Shown in pieces: positions 27,118 to 35,180 of a DNA stretch of 55,308 nt; positions within the stretch are counted from its first letter, which is position 1; every line of letters starts with the position of its first letter. The stretch spans positions 72,978 through 128,285 of the forward strand of contig JAMPIE010000004.1 of assembly GCA_023663135.1 (NCBI GenBank), read 5' to 3'. Under the pieces are notes generated by a model. That model saw only the letters and a list, made by a program, of their open reading frames with translations, was not told the DNA's origin and did not search any database. Source of the stretch: Alloprevotella sp. (GTDB lineage Bacteria; Bacteroidota; Bacteroidia; Bacteroidales; Muribaculaceae). Both the position numbers and the translations under genes were made by a program.

Positions 27118-27717
27118 ATGGAGAAAAAACCCTTTATACCTCAGGGCCCGCGTCCAGCAAGGCCCAAGCCCGGCCCCAGACGCCCAGGCGACCGCAACGC
27201 CGCCAAAGACCCTTATAACACCAACGAACGCATCCGCGCCCGTGAGGTGAGGCTCGTCGGCGACAACGTTGAGCCCGGCATCTACTCCATCCAGGAAGCC
27301 CTCCGCAAGGCCGAAGAGCTTGAACTCGACCTCATCGAGATCTCTCCCACCGCCGAGCCCCCTGTCTGCAAGATCCTCGACTATCAGAAGTTTCTCTACC
27401 AGCAGAAAAAGCGCCAGAAGGAGCAGAAAGCCAAGGCCACCAAGGTTGTCGTCAAGGAGATTCGTTTCGGCCCACAGACCGATGACCACGACTACAACTT
27501 CAAGCTCAAACACGCCATCGGTTTCCTCCAAGAAGGCGCCAAGGTAAAGGCCTATGTCTTCTTCAAAGGTCGCGCCATCCTCTTCAAGGAGCAGGGCGAG
27601 GTGCTCCTCCTCCGCTTTGCCAACGATCTGGAGGAATATGGAAAGGTAGAGCAAATGCCCGTCCTTGAGGGTAAGCGCATGATCATCATGATCACCCCAA
27701 AGAAAAAACAGCAATAA
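27118..27717 (+). CDS. infC: Translation initiation factor IF-3
   Basis: 199 residues. A Pro/Arg-rich N-terminal extension of about 30 residues precedes the N-domain ([17 protein letters not shown]) and the C-domain ([20 protein letters not shown]). It controls start-codon selection and subunit dissociation. It starts at an ordinary ATG, not the rare AUU used for autoregulation in E. coli. The extension includes repeated PRP/PGPRRPG residues. Ten bases after thrS. Confidence 0.95.
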   Translation: MEKKPFIPQGPRPARPKPGPRRPGDRNAAKDPYNTNERIRAREVRLVGDNVEPGIYSIQEALRKAEELELDLIEISPTAEPPVCKILDYQKFLYQQKKRQKEQKAKATKVVVKEIRFGPQTDDHDYNFKLKHAIGFLQEGAKVKAYVFFKGRAILFKEQGEVLLLRFANDLEEYGKVEQMPVLEGKRMIIMITPKKKQQ

Positions 27718-27744
27718 CAAATCATATCAACCCCTACAGCAAAA

Positions 27745-27942
27745 ATGCCCAAGATTAAGACTAATTCCGGTGCCAAAAAGAGGTTCGCCCTTACCGGATC
27801 AGGACAAATCAAGAGAAAGCACGCTTACAAGAGCCACATCCTCACCAAGAAGACCAAGAAGCAGAAGCGCAATCTTACCCACTTCTCTCTCGTAGCAAAG
27901 GTGGACAAGAGCAACGTCCTCGCTCTCCTTGCCCTCAAGTAA
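27745..27942 (+). CDS. rpmI: 50S ribosomal protein L35
   Basis: 65 residues, highly basic, starting [14 protein letters not shown] and containing the family core [20 protein letters not shown]. Normal length. 27 bases after infC and 142 bases before rplT. Confidence 0.97.
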   Translation: MPKIKTNSGAKKRFALTGSGQIKRKHAYKSHILTKKTKKQKRNLTHFSLVAKVDKSNVLALLALK

Positions 27943-28084
27943 GCACCTCCTCTCCCAGGGCCAAAGGACGGTGGCCCACACCGTCCCACTCCTACCCCCC
28001 CCCACATTTAATTAACCGAGCGGCTCAGCCTCATCAAAGCACGCTTATTAATAGCGACGCTGACCCTCACAACAATCCCACAAA
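27943..28084 (+). promoter_or_regulatory. Structured rpmI-rplT intercistronic region
   Basis: Two overlapping, mutually exclusive hairpins can form: GGGCCA/TGGCCC (27958-27963 with 27972-27977) and an 8-bp GGACGGTG/CACCGTCC (27966-27973 with 27979-27986). A C9 run follows near 27995. Further on, a CGCT/AGCG hairpin (around 28048-28062) lies just before rplT. A role in L20 autoregulation or differential expression is a guess from position. Confidence 0.4.
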
Positions 28085-28435
28085 ATGCCAAGATCAGTAA
28101 ATCACGTAGCCTCCCGCGCTCGCCGAAAGAAAATCTTAAAACTCACCCGCGGCTACTTCGGTTGCCGTCGCAACGTCTGGACCGTAGCCAAGAACACTTG
28201 GGAAAAGGGCCTCACCTATGCCTATCGCGACCGTAAGGACAAGAAGGCCAACTTCCGCGCCCTTTGGATCCAGCGCATCAACGCCGCTGCTCGCCTCGAA
28301 GACCTCTCCTATTCCAAGCTCATGGGTCTTATCCACAAGAGTGGCATCGAAATCAACCGCAAGGTGCTCGCCGACCTCGCCCTCAACGACCCCGCTGCCT
28401 TCAAGGCCATCGTTGAAAAGGTGAAGAACGCTTAA
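28085..28435 (+). CDS. rplT: 50S ribosomal protein L20
   Basis: 116 residues with the family signature [18 protein letters not shown], the GYFGCRRN segment and [14 protein letters not shown]. It binds 23S rRNA early in assembly, and in other bacteria also represses its own operon. Last gene of the thrS operon, followed by a strong hairpin. Confidence 0.97.
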   Translation: MPRSVNHVASRARRKKILKLTRGYFGCRRNVWTVAKNTWEKGLTYAYRDRKDKKANFRALWIQRINAAARLEDLSYSKLMGLIHKSGIEINRKVLADLALNDPAAFKAIVEKVKNA

Positions 28436-28457
28436 TATATAGCCCCTCATCTCTTAA

Positions 28458-28493
28458 GGCAGCCGCCCGAGCCAACAAGCTCGGGCGGCTGCC
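28458..28493 (+). terminator. Terminator after rplT
   Basis: A perfect 15-bp GC-rich stem (28458-28472 with 28479-28493, GGCAGCCGCCCGAGC with its complement) and a 6-base loop. The tail CCATTCTTCC is only weakly T-rich, so termination may be partial or need a factor. It could serve both directions. Confidence 0.75.
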
Positions 28494-28543
28494 CCATTCT
28501 TCCCTCCTGCTATGACAAACTCCTAATTTTTTGATGGCATTTT

Positions 28544-31132
28544 TTATATCCTGCCTAAAGTGTCGAGGATCCGCTGTCCAAGGCCTATGGTGTAGCCGCT
28601 GGAGAGGAAAACGACGCGGTTGAAGGTGTCGGCTATGATAAACACCGGCAAATATCCCGGGCCATCGGCTATGTTCATTCCATTGATTATTTCTTTAGCG
28701 ATGGCTCCTGTTGGGTCCTGGCCGTGGATGACGGTGGAGGGTAGAGTGCCGGTCGAGGGTTGTCGACGGATGGAGGGTACTGACGATGGTGTCAGCAAGA
28801 TTATCTTGATGCCGTTGGCTTCCAATCCTTCTTTGACGGCGGCCAGGTCGTTGAGGGCATGGATTGATGGTTCTGACCCATCCATGAGCCCAATGATGAA
28901 GTAGCCGCGCCCTGTCTGTGAAAGGATTGACACCATGGCCGTGGTGCCCTCGGGGATAAACCGGTCTTCGGAGTTGAATGAGCCTATCACTTCCACTTCG
29001 TCGGAGGAAGAACGCACTATTAGCGGCATTTCGGAACCCGTTGAGTCTACTCTGATGGCCTCTATTCGAGCCAACACATTTCCGTTGGCCAGACGTCGCC
29101 CGGACGTCAATAGGTAGTTGCCGAGGGCAATCTCTGCCCCGGGGGAGGCAAAGGTTGTCTTAGCCGACGAGGTTCCCTCGTCGTAGGTGAGCAGCGATGG
29201 AAGGCCGTCAGAGTCTATGGCCGAAAGGGTGAAGTGGGTGTAATATTGCGGGTCGGGGAGTAGGCCTGTGGGGTCGTCATAGCTCAGAGCGAGGCGGCTA
29301 CGCGTGGCGTGTCTGTCTCTGGCCGCGGGCGCGAGGATGGCGTCTACCCACTGACCCTTCCCGTCGAGATATTGCGGGACGGAGGTGACGGTGTTGAGAC
29401 GCGCGGGAATGCCGAGGGTGCGTGCTGCTGCCACGAAAAATATGTCGCGCGAGGGCGCCGAGGTGAGGCGAGTACGCCATGTCGCGCCGGGGCTCATCAA
29501 GAGGTTGGCCGGCTGCCACTGGCTCTCAGTCACGGCAATGGAGTCGGCCACAAACTTAGCAAGCAAGGAGGGGTTGGCCCGGAAGGCTGCGGCAGTGACG
29601 CTGTCTGCTATGCCGTCGAGTTCCACCCACCAGGGGGTGAGCTCCTCGGTGGAGATGCGTGGGTTGATGACGTTTTCAATGTCGGCATAGGGGCGCAGGA
29701 GGGCTGAAAGCAGAAGAGGGTAGGGGGCATCACCAAGGTCTTTGGCCGAGATGGCGTTCAGGAGGGCCATGACATCGCAGTCGGGGCGTCCTGTCTCGGC
29801 AAAGAGGCCGAGCAGGCAGTGGTTTGACCTCATGTTGCGAGCCAGGGGACGTAGGGGCTCAGGGAGAAGCTCAATGGCAGAGTCGGGGAGGAAGGCGCTG
29901 GCCATGTAGGCAGTCCGCATCGAGTCTTCGGCAGTAAAGCGGCGGTCGTTGGTTGCCCGCTGCTCCGGTGTCACATCAGGCAGGGATGTCGACTCGGCGG
30001 GCACTGTGAGGTCCAGCTCAAGGGCATCTCCGGGGACGAGGCGTGTGGCCGGACTCGGGGTTAGAGACACGATGGTGTCGCCGGCTGACGCTTTGGTCAA
30101 GGCATAGTCGCGGCCGTCGGAGGCCCAGACAAGGATGTCGCCCAGGCCGGTGCGGAGCGACGTAGCGCCGTCATCCCCTGTGGTCAGCTCGGCCAGTGGG
30201 TAAAACTCGGCGTAGTTGTAGAGGCCATATCTCACTGTTGCACCCTCGACGGGGGCGCCGGTTGTGTCGGTGACCACGACGCGCAGCGAGCGTGTCGGGG
30301 CGTAATTGTCAGTGACGTTGATGATTGTGTATCCGTCGCCATAATCAAGTTGCTCCTCCGGGCCGTCATAGCGCCCAAAGACGCGAGTGCTCATGAGCAT
30401 ACCGCGCGAGGCTGGGGCGTTAAACCATCCGAGGTCGAGCACCGGCTCCGGCTCGCATGCCCCTAAGAAATGCCACTTCCCGTCGGCCCAGGCTTCCACC
30501 CAGGCGTGATTGTCGTCAGTATGGGCCCAGCGTGGGGTGTAGACCTGTCGAGCGGGGATGCCTATTGTGCGAAGGGCAGCCACGAGAAAGGTCGACTCTT
30601 CGCCGCAGCGACCTATGGCGGCGCGGAGGGTCTGGAGGGGTGATCGAGTGCGACCGTCGCTTGGCTGGTAGGTGGCTTTCTCATGAGCCCAGTGGTTGAC
30701 CTCCAGGATGGCATCAGCCATACTGAGCCCTTTGACGCGCTGGCTCAGCTCGTCATAGAGGATGATGCGAGCTGAGTCGAGGGGCTCGTTGTTGACCCTC
30801 GTGGGGAGGACAAAATATGTCCATTCGCGGTCGGGTACCGTCCATTCCATCTCTTCGCGTGCCTTCAAGGCCATACGGACGTTGGCCAGCATGAAGTCGG
30901 GAGTGCGGTCGGCAATGTCGGGCAGGGGAGAGTAGGCATAAAGAAACTCCATGGCCTCGCGCTCGGCGTCGGTCATAGCCAGGGTGTCAAGCGGGGCAAA
31001 GATGCCGGTGGCGGCGAGGGCCTGGCGGCGTGCCTCAAAGTCGGCTTTCACTTGGCTGTGGTTGCCTGATGTTGTGCATGCGCTTAGGAGAGATATTATG
31101 ATGGCAAGGAGAGGGAATTGCAAATTTTTCAT
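28544..31132 (-). CDS. Transglutaminase-like domain lipoprotein
   Basis: 862 residues. Lipoprotein signal with lipobox LLSAC (Cys about residue 19). The transglutaminase-like core (about 150-255) has Cys in GRCGEESTFLVAALRTIGIP, His in DDNHAWVEAW and Asp/Glu downstream of WHFLGACEPEP. An Ig-like carboxypeptidase-regulatory type domain follows (about 285-345, GAPVEGATVRYGLYNYAEFY). A second region resembling a degenerate transglutaminase half (about 530-620, FVAAARTLGIPARLNTVTSV) comes next, and the end looks thioredoxin-like. Probably an outer-membrane-anchored protease or crosslinking-type enzyme. Substrate unknown. Confidence 0.8.
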   Translation of the reverse strand: MKNLQFPLLAIIISLLSACTTSGNHSQVKADFEARRQALAATGIFAPLDTLAMTDAEREAMEFLYAYSPLPDIADRTPDFMLANVRMALKAREEMEWTVPDREWTYFVLPTRVNNEPLDSARIILYDELSQRVKGLSMADAILEVNHWAHEKATYQPSDGRTRSPLQTLRAAIGRCGEESTFLVAALRTIGIPARQVYTPRWAHTDDNHAWVEAWADGKWHFLGACEPEPVLDLGWFNAPASRGMLMSTRVFGRYDGPEEQLDYGDGYTIINVTDNYAPTRSLRVVVTDTTGAPVEGATVRYGLYNYAEFYPLAELTTGDDGATSLRTGLGDILVWASDGRDYALTKASAGDTIVSLTPSPATRLVPGDALELDLTVPAESTSLPDVTPEQRATNDRRFTAEDSMRTAYMASAFLPDSAIELLPEPLRPLARNMRSNHCLLGLFAETGRPDCDVMALLNAISAKDLGDAPYPLLLSALLRPYADIENVINPRISTEELTPWWVELDGIADSVTAAAFRANPSLLAKFVADSIAVTESQWQPANLLMSPGATWRTRLTSAPSRDIFFVAAARTLGIPARLNTVTSVPQYLDGKGQWVDAILAPAARDRHATRSRLALSYDDPTGLLPDPQYYTHFTLSAIDSDGLPSLLTYDEGTSSAKTTFASPGAEIALGNYLLTSGRRLANGNVLARIEAIRVDSTGSEMPLIVRSSSDEVEVIGSFNSEDRFIPEGTTAMVSILSQTGRGYFIIGLMDGSEPSIHALNDLAAVKEGLEANGIKIILLTPSSVPSIRRQPSTGTLPSTVIHGQDPTGAIAKEIINGMNIADGPGYLPVFIIADTFNRVVFLSSGYTIGLGQRILDTLGRI

Positions 31133-31151
31133 GACCTGTTGATTGCGTTTT

Positions 31152-31301
31152 GTAATCGTAAAAAAATAAGTTGGTAAAGAATTTCGCAGGATTTTTTAGC
31201 GAAAGTGCAGGAGTGTAGCGAGCTACATGACTAAACTGAGTTGAAAAAGATGCAAAAAAAGACAAGAAATTCTACCAAGTCATTTTTTGAAGATTGCTTA
31301 A
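31152..31301 (-). repeat. MITE-like dispersed repeat, copy A
   Basis: A 150-bp element, nearly identical to the complement of 37323-37486. Read on the minus strand it begins in the last codons of cutC and ends 20 bases before the transglutaminase gene. The ends form an imperfect inverted repeat of about 24 bases around ACTTGGTA...GAATTTC and AAGTTGGTA..GAATTTC. The interior holds the palindrome TGTAGC-GA-GCTACA. Relative to copy B it lacks 13 bases. No ORF. Confidence 0.85.
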
Positions 31302-32036
31302 AATTAAGGCCACCTCGTCGGCGTCGGTGACTTGGCGAGAATATTCGTCATTGTCGCATCGCCCCATGGCCACGTCGCCGCGGCGAAAAATCATGTCAGA
31401 GCCTATGGTCTTTTTGGCTGAGGCATGGAGCTCTTTTACTCCGGTGGCCATGACCAGCGCGGCGGCATTGGAAGAGTTGATGCCGGCTCCGGCGAGGATG
31501 GTGAGCCTATCTCCTGCACGCTCGACGAGCGATGCTATGAGCGAGGCCCCCTCGGGGGCCGAGGATGCCTGACCCGAGGTGAGGACGCGGTCTATGGTGC
31601 CCATGGTAGCGAGGGCGTCGAGCGCCTCAAAGGGGTCGCGACAGAGGTCGAAGGCGCGATGGAAGGTTACGCTCAGTCTCAGGCTATGGGCCTCGTCAGA
31701 GAGCATCTGAGTGATGGTGTTGTCAATGGCGCCGTCGGGGCGGAGCGCACCGATCACCACACCGTCGACGCCCATATTGTGACATTCCATTATGTCGCGC
31801 ATTATTACACTACACTCCATCGTGGAGTAGAGATAGTCGCCCGGACGAGGGCGAAGGAGTGTGTGGAGCTTCACGCCCGCGTTGCGGCATAGAGCGGAGG
31901 CCACGGCGATTAGACCATGGGATGGTGTCAAGCCCCCCGCTTCCAATGCAGAGCAGAGCTCAATGCGCTGAGCGCCGCCGTCGATGGCAGCGATGACGCT
32001 CTCTATGTCGGCACAACATACTTCAAGGAGGATCAT
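31272..32036 (-). CDS. cutC: CutC-family protein
   Basis: 254 residues, TIM-barrel CutC family (LLEVCCADIESVIAAIDGGA, RIELCSALEAGGLTPS, DGVVIGALRPDG, ILAGAGINSSN). The name comes from copper homeostasis in E. coli, but the biochemical role is doubtful. It starts 4 bases inside the fucosidase gene end, so the two are co-transcribed. The last about ten codons and the TAG stop lie within repeat copy A, which suggests the original C-terminus was altered by insertion of the element. Confidence 0.9.
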   Translation of the reverse strand: MILLEVCCADIESVIAAIDGGAQRIELCSALEAGGLTPSHGLIAVASALCRNAGVKLHTLLRPRPGDYLYSTMECSVIMRDIMECHNMGVDGVVIGALRPDGAIDNTITQMLSDEAHSLRLSVTFHRAFDLCRDPFEALDALATMGTIDRVLTSGQASSAPEGASLIASLVERAGDRLTILAGAGINSSNAAALVMATGVKELHASAKKTIGSDMIFRRGDVAMGRCDNDEYSRQVTDADEVALILSNLQKMTW

Positions 32037-33382
32037 TGTCTGAGCGGGGCTTTGAGGGTCACGACGTAGTCGGCTAAGTCGGGGTTGCGCTCTGGGAGAG
32101 TGAGGAGATAACCCTTTTTTCCGTCGACGGTTGCCTCGGCAAAGGGTATCTTAGAGCCGGAGAGGAAGTCGGAGGCACTCTTGACGTTGGACTCTGTGGG
32201 GATAAACACTTGAGGGATGGCCTGGTCGAAGATATGGATAAAGAGAGTGTCGTCACGACGAGTGGAGGTGCCCCACTCGAGGGCGGGGAAGTCGCCGCGG
32301 TCGGTATCGTAGAAAGATGCGCCATAGACGCGAGTCCATTCGCCTATCGCTTTGAGCCTGTCGAGGGCGGCTGCCGGGAGCTCGCCCGAGGGCTGCGGGC
32401 CGATGTTGAGAAGTAGGTTGGCGCCCTTGCCGGCGGCTCCCACCATCAGGCGTATTATCTGGGCGGGGCTCTTGTAGTTTTGGTCGATAAGCTTGTAGCC
32501 CCACATGCCGTTCATAGTCTCGCAGGTCTCAAGGGGGAGGTTGGCGGCAACATCCTGGCCGGAGAGACCGGCCTTGTTTTCGCCGGGGAGGTCGCGCTCA
32601 AAGATTTGGATGTCCTCGCCGGGCCAGGGGGTCTCGTGATGGTTGTTGCCAATGAGACACGCGGGCTGGAGGGAGTGGATGAGGGCATATTGCTCTGGAA
32701 GCTGCCAGTCAAAGGTGGGGTCTTGGTCCTTATCCCACTTGCCGTCAAACCATATAGCGCCCACCGGCCCATATTGTGTTAGTAGCTCGGTGAGTTGGCG
32801 GTTCATAAAGTCGTAGTAGGCGGGCCAGTCCCATCGGGTGGAGTCTCGTCCGGTGGTATGGCCGGTGCGTCCCCAGGGATAGTCTTCGCGAGTCCAGTCT
32901 ATGTGGGAATAGTAGAAGTGGATTGGGAGACCTTGACGGTGACACTCGTCGGTGAGCTCCTTTATGACGTCGCGGCCAAATGGGGTGGCATCCACGATGT
33001 TATAGTCGCTCTCTTTGGTGTCCCACATTGAGAAACCGTCGTGGTGGCGCGAGGTGAAGGTGATATATTTGGCTCCTGAGCCTTTGATAGCATCCACCCA
33101 TTCTTTTGCGTCAAAGCGGGCGGGATAGAAGGCCGCAGCGGCCTTGGCATATTCGCTGGCGTTGGGGCCATAGTTGAGATACCATTCCCCTTGTCCAAAG
33201 AGAGAGTATATGCCCCAGTGGATGAAAATGCCGAGGCCGGCATTGCGAAATTGCTCGCGCGCGGCCAGGTTTTCGGTGGAGGGTGTGTAGGCCGTTGTAT
33301 CGGCAGGGGGTGTGGGCGAGGCGTTGATGGCCGACATGGCGGACAGAATGGCTAAGGCGACGCCTATGATGGCTTTTTTCAT
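32033..33382 (-). CDS. Secreted alpha-L-fucosidase, GH29
   Basis: 449 residues with a signal peptide (about 1-21). The GH29 catalytic barrel shows GLGIFIHWGIYSLFGQGEWY (substrate pocket His/Trp), YITFTSRHHDGFSMWDT and the nucleophile Asp213 in IWFDGKWD. The general acid is not fixed by a universal motif. It should remove fucose from host mucin or milk glycans in the periplasm. The short C-terminal beta domain (about 360-449) is typical. Upstream gene of cutC. Confidence 0.93.
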   Translation of the reverse strand: MKKAIIGVALAILSAMSAINASPTPPADTTAYTPSTENLAAREQFRNAGLGIFIHWGIYSLFGQGEWYLNYGPNASEYAKAAAAFYPARFDAKEWVDAIKGSGAKYITFTSRHHDGFSMWDTKESDYNIVDATPFGRDVIKELTDECHRQGLPIHFYYSHIDWTREDYPWGRTGHTTGRDSTRWDWPAYYDFMNRQLTELLTQYGPVGAIWFDGKWDKDQDPTFDWQLPEQYALIHSLQPACLIGNNHHETPWPGEDIQIFERDLPGENKAGLSGQDVAANLPLETCETMNGMWGYKLIDQNYKSPAQIIRLMVGAAGKGANLLLNIGPQPSGELPAAALDRLKAIGEWTRVYGASFYDTDRGDFPALEWGTSTRRDDTLFIHIFDQAIPQVFIPTESNVKSASDFLSGSKIPFAEATVDGKKGYLLTLPERNPDLADYVVTLKAPLRQ

Positions 33383-33472
33383 GGCATGGGGGGATGGAAA
33401 AATAAGCGGAAGCCCACATTGGAGCCCGGAGGGGGCGCCGTCTGTGTGCTTCCTAAATTGGGGGGGGATGTG

Positions 33473-33877
33473 TCAGAAGGGGAGGTCGTCATTGCCTCCT
33501 GCGGGAGCACCGAAAGGGTCGGCAGGAGCGGCAGGAGCGGCAGGAGCGGCGGCGGGAGCCCCATAGGCAGGTGCAGGTGCAGCCGCGGCGGCTGAGCTCT
33601 GAGTGCCGGCGGCTCCTTTCTCTATCTTCCAGGCGGTGATGTCGGTATACCATCGGCCATTAAACTCGCGAGAGTTGATGTCAAAGCTGAGGGTAATTTC
33701 ATCGTTTATGGCACATTGATATTGGTCGGCGCGCTCGCCAAAGAGAGTAAAGGCCACCTTCTTGGGGTAGGTCTCGTGGGTTTCAAGCACATATTCATGC
33801 TTTTTCCAGGCGTTTCCGGCGCGAGAGGTGCCGGAGGTCTCGCCAAGGTCGTGTATTATCTTGCCTTGAATTTCCAT
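33473..33877 (-). CDS. DUF3127 OB-fold protein with SSB-like C-terminal tip
   Basis: 134 residues. Residues 1-90 match DUF3127 (MEIQGKIIHDLGETSGTS, FTLFGERADQYQCAINDEI, FNGRWYTDITAWKIEKG), predicted to be an OB-like beta fold. A disordered Ala/Pro/Gly tail (about 92-128) ends in NDDLPF, very close to the acidic tip of single-stranded DNA-binding protein (DDDIPF). The tail DNA holds three tandem 9-bp units (33521-33547). Probably a nucleic-acid or repair-associated protein; function not established. Own promoter upstream. Confidence 0.85.
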   Translation of the reverse strand: MEIQGKIIHDLGETSGTSRAGNAWKKHEYVLETHETYPKKVAFTLFGERADQYQCAINDEITLSFDINSREFNGRWYTDITAWKIEKGAAGTQSSAAAAAPAPAYGAPAAAPAAPAAPADPFGAPAGGNDDLPF

Positions 33878-33918
33878 TGTAGAGGATTGGTGGGGGATGT
33901 ATACTGATTAATTTGTGA

Positions 33919-33951
33919 CAAAGGTACGCAAAAAGGGGGAAGCATACCAAA
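33919..33951 (-). promoter_or_regulatory. Promoter of DUF3127 gene
   Basis: Minus-strand TTTG (33948-33951), a 21-base spacer and TACCTTTG (33919-33926). The predicted leader is about 35 bases. Confidence 0.65.
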
Positions 33952-33988
33952 TAAAGTCTCGAAAAACTTCTTGACAATCGTAGATTAG

Positions 33989-35011
33989 TCAGACGGTCAC
34001 GCGGGCGTAAGGGGTGGCTGAATAGGGGCAGAAGTCGCGTTCGAGATATTTGAAATAACCGGCGGTGGCCACCATGGCGGCATTATCGGTGGTAAACACA
34101 CGCTCGGGGATGAAGGCCTTGATGTTGCGGGAGCGGCAGAAGGTGTCAATGGCGTTGCGCACTCCGCTGTTGGCCGCCACGCCACCGCCGATGGCTACAG
34201 CCTCCACTCCTGTGAGCTTCACAGCTTTGCTGAGCTTGTCCATGAGGATGTCGACGATAGTGGCCTGGAGCGAGGCTGCCAGGTCGGCTTTGTTTTGCTC
34301 GATGAAGTCGGGGTGGTCTTTGAGCCGGTCGCGCAGGGTGTAGAGAAATGAGGTCTTGAGGCCAGAGAAGCTATAGTCGAGGCCCGGAATATGAGGCTTG
34401 GCAAAGGAGAATGCCTTGGGATTGCCCTCGGCAGCGAGTCGGTCGATATGCGGGCCGCCGGGGTAGGGGAGCCCCATCACCTTGGCGCATTTGTCGAAGG
34501 CTTCTCCGGCAGCATCGTCGATGGTGCGTCCAAGGATCTCCATTTCTGAGGGCGACTTGACCAATACTATCTGGCTGTTTCCGCCCGACACTAAGAGACA
34601 CAGGTAGGGAAAGGGGGGCACTTGGTCATCCTCTTGGCGCTTGATGAAGTGGGCCAGCACATGGGCATGGAGATGGTTCACGTCCACCATCGGGCAACGT
34701 AGACCCAATGATAATCCCTTGGCAAAGGATACACCCACCAGGAGCGAGCCGAGAAGCCCGGGACCGCGTGTGAAAGCAATGGCCGAGAGGTCGGCTGCCC
34801 GTATACCGGCGCGCCGCAAGGCCGTGTCGACCACCGGCACTATGTTTTGCTGATGGGCGCGCGAGGCGAGCTCCGGCACCACTCCGCCATATTCTTCGTG
34901 GACTGATTGCGAGGCTATGACATTTGACAGGAGCAGAGCCCCGTCAGTGACGACGGCGGCGGAGGTGTCGTCACACGACGATTCTATGCCCAAGATATAA
35001 GTCGGTTTCAT
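33989..35011 (-). CDS. tsaD: tRNA N6-threonylcarbamoyladenosine transferase
   Basis: 340 residues. Start MKPTYILGIESSCDDTSAAV, the metal-binding VNHLHAH motif, the GGNSQIV and GLPYPGGPHID segments and the C-terminal FTTDNAAMVATAG are all present. It performs the last step of t6A37 formation in ANN-decoding tRNAs. Single gene, divergent from the amidase gene. Confidence 0.96.
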   Translation of the reverse strand: MKPTYILGIESSCDDTSAAVVTDGALLLSNVIASQSVHEEYGGVVPELASRAHQQNIVPVVDTALRRAGIRAADLSAIAFTRGPGLLGSLLVGVSFAKGLSLGLRCPMVDVNHLHAHVLAHFIKRQEDDQVPPFPYLCLLVSGGNSQIVLVKSPSEMEILGRTIDDAAGEAFDKCAKVMGLPYPGGPHIDRLAAEGNPKAFSFAKPHIPGLDYSFSGLKTSFLYTLRDRLKDHPDFIEQNKADLAASLQATIVDILMDKLSKAVKLTGVEAVAIGGGVAANSGVRNAIDTFCRSRNIKAFIPERVFTTDNAAMVATAGYFKYLERDFCPYSATPYARVTV

Positions 35012-35050
35012 CGCTCAAAAGGGGTGCTTTGCTTTGAAGGTTTGGAAGCA

Positions 35051-35058
35051 CAAAGTTA
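35051..35058 (-). promoter_or_regulatory. -7 element of tsaD promoter
   Basis: TAACTTTG on the minus strand, 39 bases upstream of the tsaD ATG. No clear TTTG at -33. Confidence 0.5.
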
Positions 35059-35165
35059 GTCAAAATATCCCATCCTGACCATCATGATTGGCAAAAAGGG
35101 CCACAATCGTATACAGAAGAGGCATAATTAAGGTGGAGATGTCGGTGAACGGGCAAAAAAATTTG

Positions 35166-35173
35166 TAACTTCG
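35166..35173 (+). promoter_or_regulatory. Candidate -7 element of amidase gene
   Basis: TAACTTCG, one base off the consensus, ends 7 bases before the ATG at 35181. If used, the mRNA would have a leader of only a few bases or none. Confidence 0.4.
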
Positions 35174-35180
35174 CGCCGTT

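Noticed and set aside
27995..28003. C9 run between rpmI and rplT, and G runs near 5804, 5865 and 33465, as phase-variable tracts
   Set aside because: They lie outside coding sequence and not within a recognisable promoter spacer; only the C10 run at 46192 is near a promoter.
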